DNA of 5,440 nucleotides from JAWLGW01 sp964569055 (lineage in GTDB: Bacteria; Planctomycetota; J058), in assembly GCA_964569055.1 (NCBI GenBank), contig CAZMSZ010000469.1, forward strand, positions 1 to 5,440, read 5' to 3'. A model generated the notes under the pieces. That model was given only the letters and a program-made list of their open reading frames with translations. It was not told the origin of the DNA and made no database searches. The stretch's first letter is position 1. Each line of letters starts with the position of its first letter. A program made the translations under genes and the position numbers. This document shows positions 1 to 5,180 of the stretch, in pieces.

Positions 1-545
1 TGCGGGTGATCGCCGCGACCAACCGCGACCTCGTGGGCATGGTCGAGAAGGGCGAGTTCCGGCGCGACCTCTACTACCGCCTGAACGTGATCCCGGTCGA
101 GCTCCCCCCGCTGCGCGAGCGGCTCGAGGACCTGCCCGAGCTGATCAACGAGCTGCTGCTCCGGCTCAAGGAGGCGGGCGCGCAGCCGGTGGCCGTGGAG
201 CCCGACGCGCTCGAGGCCATGAGCAGCTACGACTGGCCGGGCAACGTGCGCGAGCTCGAGAACGAGCTCAAGCGGCTGCTCGCGCTCGGGGTGGAGCGGA
301 TCACCGCCGACGACCTCGCCGAGCACATTCGCGAGCCCGGCGGCGGCGGCGAGGCGCGCGGCGACGAGACGGACGCCGCGCTGCCCACGCTGAACATTCG
401 CGACCTCGAGCGCCTGACGATCCAGCGCGCGCTCGAGCAGTGCGAGGGGAACAAGACCCAGGCCGCCAAGGTCCTCGGGCTGTCCCGCCGCGGGCTGCTC
501 AAGAAGCTGGACCGGTATCGGGAAGAGGGCAAGCCGCTGGATTAG
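1..545 (+). CDS. sigma-54-dependent transcriptional regulator (enhancer-binding protein), C-terminal part
   Basis: This gene is cut by the left window edge; the reading frame is already open, with its first full codon at 3-5, and it ends at TAG 543-545. Counting V (6-8) as residue 1, the visible part opens in the AAA+ sensor I motif (IAATNRDL). It continues through the arginine-finger region FRRDLYYRLNVIP (18-30) and LPPLRER (33-39), and reaches sensor II, WPGNVRELEN (77-86). A Gly-rich linker (about 110-125) leads to a Fis-type helix-turn-helix (about 132-172, containing NKTQAAKVLGLSRRGLLKKL). Proteins of this family hydrolyse ATP to remodel sigma-54 RNA polymerase at -24/-12 promoters, bound to DNA through the Fis domain. 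The input domain (response-regulator receiver, FHA, GAF or other) lies outside the window, so the signal and targets are unknown. The large gap downstream suggests that the next gene is not simply co-transcribed with it. Family assignment is very secure. Confidence 0.96.
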   Translation, partial: RVIAATNRDLVGMVEKGEFRRDLYYRLNVIPVELPPLRERLEDLPELINELLLRLKEAGAQPVAVEPDALEAMSSYDWPGNVRELENELKRLLALGVERITADDLAEHIREPGGGGEARGDETDAALPTLNIRDLERLTIQRALEQCEGNKTQAAKVLGLSRRGLLKKLDRYREEGKPLD

Positions 546-584
546 CGCCGCGGCAACAGGCGAGGGGAGAGGCAAGAGGAGAGA

Positions 585-642
585 GAAGACAACACGGAAT
601 ATCAACAGAGAATATCAATTGCAATGCCAGAATGGCTGTCGC
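585..642 (+). repeat. left arm of the inverted repeat
   Basis: This is the 58-bp left arm. It contains two 13-nt head-to-tail units that share gaatatcaa (597-605 and 610-618). Its inner end carries ggctgtcgc (634-642). It matches the reverse complement of 744-801 except for five substitutions. Confidence 0.9.
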
Positions 643-732
643 AATAGGGACCCGCCCTGTGGGTGGTCCTGGCTCTCTGGCCTGCCCTCGTCTCCCGTGG
701 CTGCGCTGCCGAGCCTCCCTTGATGGCGAGGA

Positions 733-751
733 GCTGTCGTCGAGCGACAGC
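733..751 (+). other. local hairpin competing with the long inverted-repeat stem
   Basis: The 7-bp perfect arms gctgtcg (733-739) and cgacagc (745-751) enclose a 5-nt loop (740-744). The 3' arm is also the inner end of the right repeat arm, which otherwise pairs with 635-641. The same bases can therefore form two mutually exclusive structures. Confidence 0.5.
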
Positions 752-801
752 CGTTCTGGCATTTCGATTGATATTCCCTGTTGATGTTCCGTGTTGTCTT
801 C
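744..801 (-). repeat. right arm of the inverted repeat
   Basis: This is the 58-bp right arm, the reverse complement of 585-642 with five substitutions. It keeps the same internal 13-nt periodicity (units 764-776 and 777-789 on the opposite strand). Its inner end (745-751) can also pair locally with 733-739. Confidence 0.9.
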
Positions 802-869
802 CGTCGAGCAGCGGGACACTCAAGCCACTGCTCCCTCTCCGGTTACGATCCTCTGTCACCAACCCGGGC

Positions 870-903
870 CCTCCTGCGTTGACCTCCCGACCCACGCAGG
901 AGG
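870..903 (+). promoter_or_regulatory. hairpin sequestering the Shine-Dalgarno sequence of the VIT-VWA gene
   Basis: The arms 870-879 (cctcctgcgt) and 894-903 (acgcaggagg) form a perfect 10-bp stem with a 14-nt loop (880-893). The 3' arm contains the complete, consensus-strength Shine-Dalgarno AGGAGG (898-903). All six of its bases pair with CCTCCT (870-875). The start ATG follows nine bases later, at 913. Translation would need the stem to open, for example by a protein, a ligand, temperature or an upstream alternative pairing partner. The pairing is directly visible; the regulatory role is inferred. Confidence 0.6.
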
Positions 904-912
904 AAACGCGCC

Positions 913-3318
913 ATGGTCATGACCGCCCCGCTCGAGCCCGCCACCAGCCTTCCGTCCAGCAGCCGCCTGGTCTCGACCTGCGGCCGCGAGCTGCCGCTCA
1001 CGTCCGTCCACCTCGCCGCCGAGGCCGGCGGGGGGATCGCCCGCGTGGTGCTGACGCAGCGGTTCGAGAACCCCTACGCCGAGCCGCTCGAGGTGCGCTA
1101 CCTGCTCCCGCTCCCGAGCGACGGCGCGGTGTCGGGCTTCAGCTTCGTGATCGGGGACGAGCGCGTGGTGGGGCGCGTGACGGGCAAGGAGGAGGCGCGC
1201 GCGCGGTTCGAGCGGGCGCTGGTCGAGGGGCGGACCGCGGCGCTCCTCGAGCAGGAGCGCTCGAGCCTGTTCACGCAGCGGGTGGGGAACGTGCCGCCTG
1301 GGGCCTCGATCGTGGCCGAGGTGATCGTCGACCAGCGCCTGCGCTGGCTGGACGAGGGCGCCTGGGAGTGGCGGTTCCCCACCGTGGTCGGGCCGCGCTA
1401 CATGGGCGAGCCCGGCCGCGTGGCCGACGCGGGGCGCCTGGCGGTGCCCGTGGCCGAGGGGGAGCTCGGCGCGCGGGCGACCCTGGTCCTGACGCTGGCC
1501 GACGCGCCGAGCGGCCCGGTCAGCTCGCCGAGCCACTCCTGCCAGGCCTCGAGGGCGCGCGAGGACGGGGTCACCGTGCGGTTCGGTGGCGACGGCGCGG
1601 TCCGGCTCGACCGGGACGTGGTGGTCCGCTGGCCGGTGGCGCTCCCGAGCGTCAGCGCGCGCGTGCTGGCGGCGCGCCCCGAGGGCGCCGCGGGCGACGA
1701 CGCGTTCGCGCTCCTGACCGTGGCCCCGCCCACCGGCGGGTGGACGCCGGTGCGCCGCGACCTCACGTTCCTGATCGACACCAGCGGCTCCATGGGCGGC
1801 CGCCCGCTCGACCAGGCCAAGCGCGTGATCGCGGCCATGATCGAGACGCTCGGCGTGCACGACCGCCTCGAGCTGATCGAGTTCGGCTCCTACCCGCGCC
1901 GCTGGAAGGACGCGCCGCAGGACGCCACCGAGGCGACCAAGCGCGCCGCCCTGAAGTGGGTCCACGAGCTGTCGGCGCGCGGCGGGACCGAGATGCACAC
2001 CGCGGTGCTCGAGGCGCTGCGGCCGCTGCGGGCCGACTCCCAGCGGCAGGTGGTGCTGGTCACCGACGGGTACATCGGGTTCGAGGCCGAGATCGTGGCC
2101 ACGCTCCTGCGCGAGCTGCCGCCCGGCGCGCGCCTGCACACGGTCGGGGTGGGGAGCGCGGTGAACCGCTCGCTGACCCAGGCGGCCGCCCGGGCGGGGC
2201 GCGGCTGCGAGCTGATCCTCGGCCTGGGCGAGGAGCCCGAGCGGGCGGTGGGCCGGCTGCTCGCCCGCACCACCGCGCCGCTGGTCACCGACCTGGTGCT
2301 CGAGGGCGCCGGCCTGCGCGAGCTCGCGCCGCGCCAGCTCCCCGACCTCTACGCCGAGGCGCCCGCCCTGATCGCGGCGCGGGTGGCGGCGGGCGGCGGC
2401 GAGCTGGTCCTGCGCGGGCGCACGGCCGAGGGGGCGTTCGAGCAGCGGCTGCGCGTCCCGGCGCTGGCGCGGGGCGAGGGCCCTGCCGGCGTGGTGGCCC
2501 TGTTCGCGCGCGAGAAGGTGGAGGACATCGAGATGGCGCTCACCGCCGGCGGGCCGCGCCACGTCCTCGACGCCGAGCTCGCGGCGACGGGAGTCGCCTA
2601 CCAGGTCGCGACCCGCCTCACCTCGTGGGTCGCCGTGAGCGAGCGGGTGACGGTGGCGGCCGAGGCGGCCCGGCGGGTGGTCGAGCAGCCGCACGAGCTG
2701 CCGTACGGGGTCTCGGCCGAGGGGCTCGGGCTGCGGGCGGCGGCGCCGCAGGTCGCGCGCGCGCAGCCGTCCGGTCGCGCCATGGGCGGCAGCGCCAAGC
2801 GGGCGCGGATGGCGTTCGAGGAGGTGAAGCGGGAGGAGGGCGCCGCGCCGCGTGGGGCGGGCCCGAGCCCCGCGCCCGCCTTGGGCGCGCCCGCGCCCCT
2901 CACGCAGAGCGGGATCCGGTCCCATGGGCCCGACCAGGGCGACGCGGCGCCCGCCGACGAGGACTCGCGGTCCGTGAGGGAGGAGATCCGCCTCACGCAG
3001 AGCGGCGCGTGGGTCGAGCTGCCGTCCGACGAGGAGCTCGAGGAGCTCACCAAGCTGACCCGCGACGGTCGCGCGATCGACCCGACCCTCGCGGAGATCG
3101 AGGCCATGAAGGCCCTGAGCGCCATGCGCAGCGGAAAGCGGCGGCCGCGCCGCGCGGTGCCCTGGCTGCTGCTGCTCGTCCTGCTCGCGCTCGCAGCGAT
3201 CGCGCTGTGGGTGGTCGGGGTGTCGGTTGGGGTGTTGGGCGGAGGCGGGGCGGCGCCCGGCGGCGCCGCCCCGCCCTCCGGCCCGACCGCGCCGGCGGGC
3301 GAGGCGGACGGCCGGTGA
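913..3318 (+). CDS. VIT and VWA domain protein with a C-terminal membrane anchor
   Basis: The 801-residue protein starts at ATG 913, nine bases after a consensus AGGAGG. An N-terminal VIT domain (about 28-157) is followed by a von Willebrand factor A domain (about 281-455). The VWA domain has an intact metal-binding MIDAS: DTSGS (D289, S291, S293), T359 in GGTE and D385 in VTDG. A post-VWA beta-rich region contains the family-typical YQVATRLTSWVAV (563-575). A charged, Pro/Ala-rich linker (about 580-745) then leads through KRRPRR (742-747) to one hydrophobic segment (about 749-772) and a Gly/Ala/Pro tail. No signal peptide is visible, and the basic residues before the segment predict that the bulk of the protein is cytoplasmic. 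VIT-VWA proteins are thought to mediate protein-protein contacts, and no enzyme motif is seen. The gene overlaps the sigma-factor gene by GTGA. Domain calls are firm; the exact role is unknown. Confidence 0.94.
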   Translation: MVMTAPLEPATSLPSSSRLVSTCGRELPLTSVHLAAEAGGGIARVVLTQRFENPYAEPLEVRYLLPLPSDGAVSGFSFVIGDERVVGRVTGKEEARARFERALVEGRTAALLEQERSSLFTQRVGNVPPGASIVAEVIVDQRLRWLDEGAWEWRFPTVVGPRYMGEPGRVADAGRLAVPVAEGELGARATLVLTLADAPSGPVSSPSHSCQASRAREDGVTVRFGGDGAVRLDRDVVVRWPVALPSVSARVLAARPEGAAGDDAFALLTVAPPTGGWTPVRRDLTFLIDTSGSMGGRPLDQAKRVIAAMIETLGVHDRLELIEFGSYPRRWKDAPQDATEATKRAALKWVHELSARGGTEMHTAVLEALRPLRADSQRQVVLVTDGYIGFEAEIVATLLRELPPGARLHTVGVGSAVNRSLTQAAARAGRGCELILGLGEEPERAVGRLLARTTAPLVTDLVLEGAGLRELAPRQLPDLYAEAPALIAARVAAGGGELVLRGRTAEGAFEQRLRVPALARGEGPAGVVALFAREKVEDIEMALTAGGPRHVLDAELAATGVAYQVATRLTSWVAVSERVTVAAEAARRVVEQPHELPYGVSAEGLGLRAAAPQVARAQPSGRAMGGSAKRARMAFEEVKREEGAAPRGAGPSPAPALGAPAPLTQSGIRSHGPDQGDAAPADEDSRSVREEIRLTQSGAWVELPSDEELEELTKLTRDGRAIDPTLAEIEAMKALSAMRSGKRRPRRAVPWLLLLVLLALAAIALWVVGVSVGVLGGGGAAPGGAAPPSGPTAPAGEADGR
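2898..3005 (+). repeat. in-frame direct repeat encoding LTQSG in the linker of the VIT-VWA protein
   Basis: A 15-bp sequence, cctcacgcagagcgg, occurs at 2898-2912 and again at 2991-3005, 93 bp (31 codons) apart in the same frame. It gives the peptide LTQSG at residues 663-667 and 694-698. It may be a short linear motif repeated in a flexible linker, or the trace of a small duplication. The DNA identity is exact, but the element is short. Confidence 0.5.
3240..3280 (+). other. very stable GC hairpin at the end of the VIT-VWA gene, upstream of the sigma-factor start
   Basis: Arms 3240-3255 and 3264-3280 pair over 16 bp with a single bulged C (3274) and an 8-nt loop (3256-3263). The structure lies inside the codons for the Gly/Ala/Pro tail, 34 bases before the GTG start of the next gene. 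No T-run follows, so it is not a standard intrinsic terminator. Gly (GGC) and Ala (GCC) codons are reverse complements of each other, so a Gly/Ala-rich tail tends to self-pair by chance. Confidence 0.5.
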
Positions 3319-3887
3319 GCCTGGACCTCGACGTCCACCTGCCCGCGATCGCCGCCGGCGACGCGCAGGCGTTCGGGGCCTGGCTGGCCGCGGCGGAGCC
3401 CTCGCTCCGCCGCGGCCTGCGCGGCTTCGCGGCGCAGGTGGACGTCGAGGCGGTGCTGCAGGAGGCCCTGCTGCGCACCTGGCAGGTCGCCCCGCGCTGC
3501 GCCCCCGACGGGCGGGCCAACGCGCTCCTGCGCCTGGCGCAGCGGATCGGCTGGAACCTCGCGGTGAGCGAGGCCCGCCGGGCGGGGCGCGGGCTCACCG
3601 TCGACCCCGCCCTGCTCGCCGAGGGGATCGACGCGGCGCAGCGCTACGAGCCGCGCCTCCCCGACCCGCTCCTGCGCGAGCAGGTGGCGCGCTGCCGCGA
3701 GAAGCTCCCGCCGCGTCCGGCCGAGGCGCTCGCGGCCCGCCTCGAGGGCGGCGGCCCCGACGCCACCCTCGCGGCGCGGCTCGGCATGCAGAAGAACACC
3801 TTCCTCCAGAACTTCACCCGCGCGCGCAAGCTGCTGCTCGAGTGCCTGAGGCGCGCGGGGATCGACCTCGCGGCGGAGCTGGCATGA
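3315..3887 (+). CDS. ECF-like RNA polymerase sigma factor
   Basis: This 190-residue protein has the two-domain plan of ECF sigma factors. Region 2 (about 14-92) begins AGDAQAFGAWL, passes through DVEAVLQEALLRTWQ (43-57), which resembles the core-polymerase-binding helix, and ends in LLRLAQRIGWNLAVSEARR (71-89), the -10-recognition side. Region 4 (about 121-182) starts with LPPRPAEAL and contains the helix-turn-helix ATLAARLGMQKNTFLQNFTRARKL (150-173), expected to bind the -35 element. The GTG start (3315) was chosen because it overlaps the preceding stop as GTGA and gives the usual ECF length; no strong Shine-Dalgarno is seen, consistent with coupled translation. The acidic region 2.2 signature is weaker than usual (VEAVLQE rather than EDLVQE). 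A 76-residue gene overlaps its end by ATGA, and no typical anti-sigma gene follows. The family is likely; the promoter targets are unknown. Confidence 0.85.
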   Translation: MSLDLDVHLPAIAAGDAQAFGAWLAAAEPSLRRGLRGFAAQVDVEAVLQEALLRTWQVAPRCAPDGRANALLRLAQRIGWNLAVSEARRAGRGLTVDPALLAEGIDAAQRYEPRLPDPLLREQVARCREKLPPRPAEALAARLEGGGPDATLAARLGMQKNTFLQNFTRARKLLLECLRRAGIDLAAELA

Positions 3888-4114
3888 GCGAGGAGCGCGA
3901 CGAGGCGGCGCTGATCGAGGAGGTCGCCGGCGCCTGGCGGGCCAGCGACCCGCGGCGGGTGGCCTTCGCGCCGGCGTGGTACGACCTCTCGCCCGAGGGG
4001 CGGGAGGCCGCGTTCGAGGTCGCGACCGGGCTGCGCGCGCTCGAGGCGGCGCTCGATCCGCAAGGGCGCTCGGGCACCGTGCGCGCCGTGCTGGCGCGGC
4101 TCGGGGCGCGCTGA
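3884..4114 (+). CDS. small acidic protein of unknown function, third gene of the sigma-factor cassette
   Basis: This 76-residue protein has its ATG overlapping the sigma-factor stop (ATGA). GGAG at 3875-3878 lies five bases upstream, and TGA ends it at 4112-4114. I do not recognise a named family. The N-terminus is acidic (EERDEAALIEEV), the middle has AWYDLSPEGREAAFEV (31-46), and the C-terminus is a helical LRALEAALDP...GTVRAVLARL stretch (50-73). It looks like a small all-helical soluble protein. There are no cysteines, no histidines and no membrane segment. The HxxxCxxC signature of zinc-binding anti-sigma factors is therefore absent. Tight coupling to the sigma gene suggests a partner role (modulator, adaptor or anti-sigma-like), but this is inference from position only. 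The coding call rests on the overlap, the GC3 pattern and the amino-acid composition, which look genuine. Confidence 0.8.
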   Translation: MSEERDEAALIEEVAGAWRASDPRRVAFAPAWYDLSPEGREAAFEVATGLRALEAALDPQGRSGTVRAVLARLGAR

Positions 4115-4131
4115 GGGCCCGTCACTCGCCG

Positions 4132-4198
4132 CGGGTGTCCGGGGCGCCCGAGGCACGGCGTCGACGCGCCAGCAGCGCGCTCGCGGCCCGCTGGTGCG
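4132..4198. terminator. possible weak terminator hairpins between convergent genes
   Basis: The 89-bp gap between the convergent stop codons contains two hairpins. The first is a 6-bp stem with one G-U pair (4132-4137 with 4145-4150, 7-nt loop). The second is a 9-bp stem with one G-U pair (4165-4173 with 4190-4198, 16-nt loop). Neither has a following T-run on either strand. Their position fits a transcription end, but in such GC-rich DNA chance hairpins are common. Confidence 0.25.
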
Positions 4199-4203
4199 GT
4201 GCG

Positions 4204-5085
4204 CTACTCGCCCACGCCCGTCGCCGCCGCGAGCCGCGCCTGCGCGCGCGCGAGCAGCGGCGTGGCGTCGCCGCCGGCCAGGCGGGTCGCCCACCTCGCC
4301 GCGTCATCGAGGTAGCCCTCGAGCACGCGCCCCGAGCTGCCTGGCAGCTGCGCGACCACGTCGGACAGCGCATTGGCGCAGCGCACCGGCTCGGGCTCGT
4401 ACCAGCGCGACGGGCTGGGAAGCCGCAGGAGCGTGGGAGCGCGAGTGGGTCGGTCCTCGACGTGCGCGGCCAGGAACGCGGCGCAGCGCGCGACCGCGTC
4501 GCTCACGGCCGGATCCTCCACCCCCTCGGAGAGGGCCTCGAGCAAGGCCCGGGTCGCGCGCAGGCCGGCGACCCGGTCGCGCCGGGCTTGCACCCGCAGC
4601 CAGCGCTGCGAGGCCAGCTGCGCGCCGGCTCGCGCCGCCCGCTCGCGGCCCTCCAGCTGCGCGACCGCCTCCCGCACGCGATCGCGGGCCGCGCGCTCCC
4701 TCTTCCACAAGGTCACGCCGATCGCCGCGGTGAGCACCACCCCCAACGTCAGCGCGAGGAGCGCCGGCCGCAGCGCCACCGGCGCGCGCGGCGGGGGCCG
4801 GCGCGGCGGTGGGGTGCCGATGAGGGGAGGTGGGAGCGCAGGCTGCGGCGGCGCTGCGCGGGGAGGCTGCGGCACGATCCGCACCGGCGCGCGCCGGCCG
4901 GCCGGACCTGCCAGCACGCCTCCGCAGCCGAGGGTCGGGCAGCCAGACAGCTCCTCGGCGCAGGTCGCGTGGACCGCCACGCCGCACGCGCTGCACGCGG
5001 CCGAGGCCTCGCGAGCGAGCGGCTCGCGGCAGAACAGGCACTCGCGCGGCGCGCCTGGGCGCGCCTGGACGTCGACCTCGAGCAC
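4204..5085 (-). CDS. RING-like zinc-finger protein with proline-rich linker, one TM segment and coiled coil
   Basis: This 293-residue protein reads from GTG (5085-5083) to TAG (4206-4204). The start was chosen because GAGG (5094-5091) lies five bases upstream and no better in-frame start was found further out. The N-terminus has a cross-brace-like metal site: C16, C19, C31, C34, H39, C42, C49, C54, in the pattern C-x2-C-x11-C-x2-C-x4-H-x2-C-x6-C-x4-C. This resembles prokaryotic RING/zinc-ribbon modules. A Pro-rich linker (about 72-102) leads to a membrane helix (about 105-127), then a highly charged Arg/Glu/Ala helix that may form a coiled coil (about 128-185). A helical C-terminal part (about 185-293) includes DDAARWATRLAGGDA. 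No signal peptide is seen, so the zinc finger is probably cytoplasmic. Function is unknown; RING-like fingers can bind proteins, but ubiquitin-type ligase activity cannot be claimed. It lies downstream of a partial paralogue-like gene on the same strand. Confidence 0.85.
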   Translation of the reverse strand: MLEVDVQARPGAPRECLFCREPLAREASAACSACGVAVHATCAEELSGCPTLGCGGVLAGPAGRRAPVRIVPQPPRAAPPQPALPPPLIGTPPPRRPPPRAPVALRPALLALTLGVVLTAAIGVTLWKRERAARDRVREAVAQLEGRERAARAGAQLASQRWLRVQARRDRVAGLRATRALLEALSEGVEDPAVSDAVARCAAFLAAHVEDRPTRAPTLLRLPSPSRWYEPEPVRCANALSDVVAQLPGSSGRVLEGYLDDAARWATRLAGGDATPLLARAQARLAAATGVGE

Positions 5086-5162
5086 TGCGACCTCGCGCGC
5101 AGCGTAGCTCTCGCGGAGGGCGAGCCCAAGGGCGGCGCGTGGCGTCAGCCGCCGTAGCGCGC

Positions 5163-5180
5163 CTGAGCGCTCGCGCTCAG
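5163..5180 (-). other. perfect 7-bp hairpin over the stop codon of the upstream minus-strand gene
   Basis: The arms 5163-5169 and 5174-5180 (ctgagcg / cgctcag) pair perfectly with a 4-nt loop (5170-5173). The TGA stop of the partial gene (5179-5177) is inside the stem. No T-run follows on the minus strand, so this is at most a pause, processing or weak termination site in the 91-bp gap before the next gene. Confidence 0.3.

Larger units (their letters stand above)
585..801. repeat. 217-bp element with 58-bp imperfect terminal inverted repeats (MITE-like or structured RNA)
   Basis: The left arm (585-642, beginning gaagacaacacgg) and right arm (744-801, ending ccgtgttgtcttc) are reverse complements at 53 of 58 positions, with no gaps. 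They flank a 101-bp centre (643-743). Homology stops sharply at both outer ends. As plus-strand RNA, three of the five differences are G-U wobbles, so 56 of 58 positions could pair. The centre has its own imperfect hairpin (648-669). The size, long inverted ends and lack of a coding frame fit a non-autonomous transposable element or a genome-dispersed palindromic repeat. A cis-acting RNA structure or a processed ncRNA is the alternative. No target-site duplication is evident directly outside the arms (gaga on the left, cgtc on the right). The inverted repeat itself is certain; the mobile-element reading is inference. Confidence 0.85.
546..912. other. 367-bp intergenic region with structured, non-coding sequence
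   Basis: No convincing gene lies here; the short reading frames crossing it on both strands are dictated by the inverted repeat and end in mirrored peptides. The contents in order are as follows. There is a purine-rich stretch at 562-589, with only one pyrimidine (573). A 217-bp inverted-repeat element occupies 585-801. About 70 bp at 802-869 shows nothing recognisable, and a Shine-Dalgarno-sequestering hairpin sits at 870-903. The repeat arms are noticeably richer in A and T than the surrounding coding DNA. No clear sigma-70 or sigma-54 promoter could be picked out by eye. No hairpin followed by a T-run is present after the upstream stop codon. Confidence 0.8.

Noticed and set aside
755..771. 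A sigma-54-like promoter (tggcatttcgattga) in the right arm, with a mirrored one in the left arm
   Set aside because: The -24 TGGC is present but the invariant GC of the -12 element is replaced by GA at the required spacing, and the sequence belongs to the repeat.
585..801. Retron, group II intron or CRISPR origin for the inverted-repeat element
   Set aside because: No reverse transcriptase, intron-encoded protein, Cas gene or spacer pattern is in the window, and the element is too short and lacks the expected conserved cores.
879..884. TTGACC as a sigma-70 -35 box
   Set aside because: At a proper spacing the -10 position falls on the Shine-Dalgarno region without any TATAAT-like sequence, and the bases form the hairpin arm and loop.
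440..895. Short open frames on both strands across the inverted repeat, ending in similar peptides such as SIDIPC
   Set aside because: The shared peptide ends are explained by the inverted DNA repeat. None has a ribosome site, and they overlap a regulator gene or each other.
856..2925. A 689-codon open frame on the minus strand opposite the VIT-VWA gene
   Set aside because: Its Arg/Gly/His/Leu-rich composition and lack of domains, on the antisense of a well-supported gene, mark it as a GC-bias artefact.
663..3887. A 1074-codon open frame on the plus strand running through the VIT-VWA gene in another phase
   Set aside because: Only its last 190 codons (from 3315) are real, as the sigma factor. 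The rest is Arg/Ala/Gly/Pro-rich shadow sequence typical of alternate frames in GC-rich DNA and overlaps a gene with clear domains.
3976..5157. A 393-codon plus-strand open frame across the convergent gap
   Set aside because: It crosses the small gene and runs antisense to the zinc-finger gene, with an Arg/Ala-rich shadow composition and no recognisable motif.
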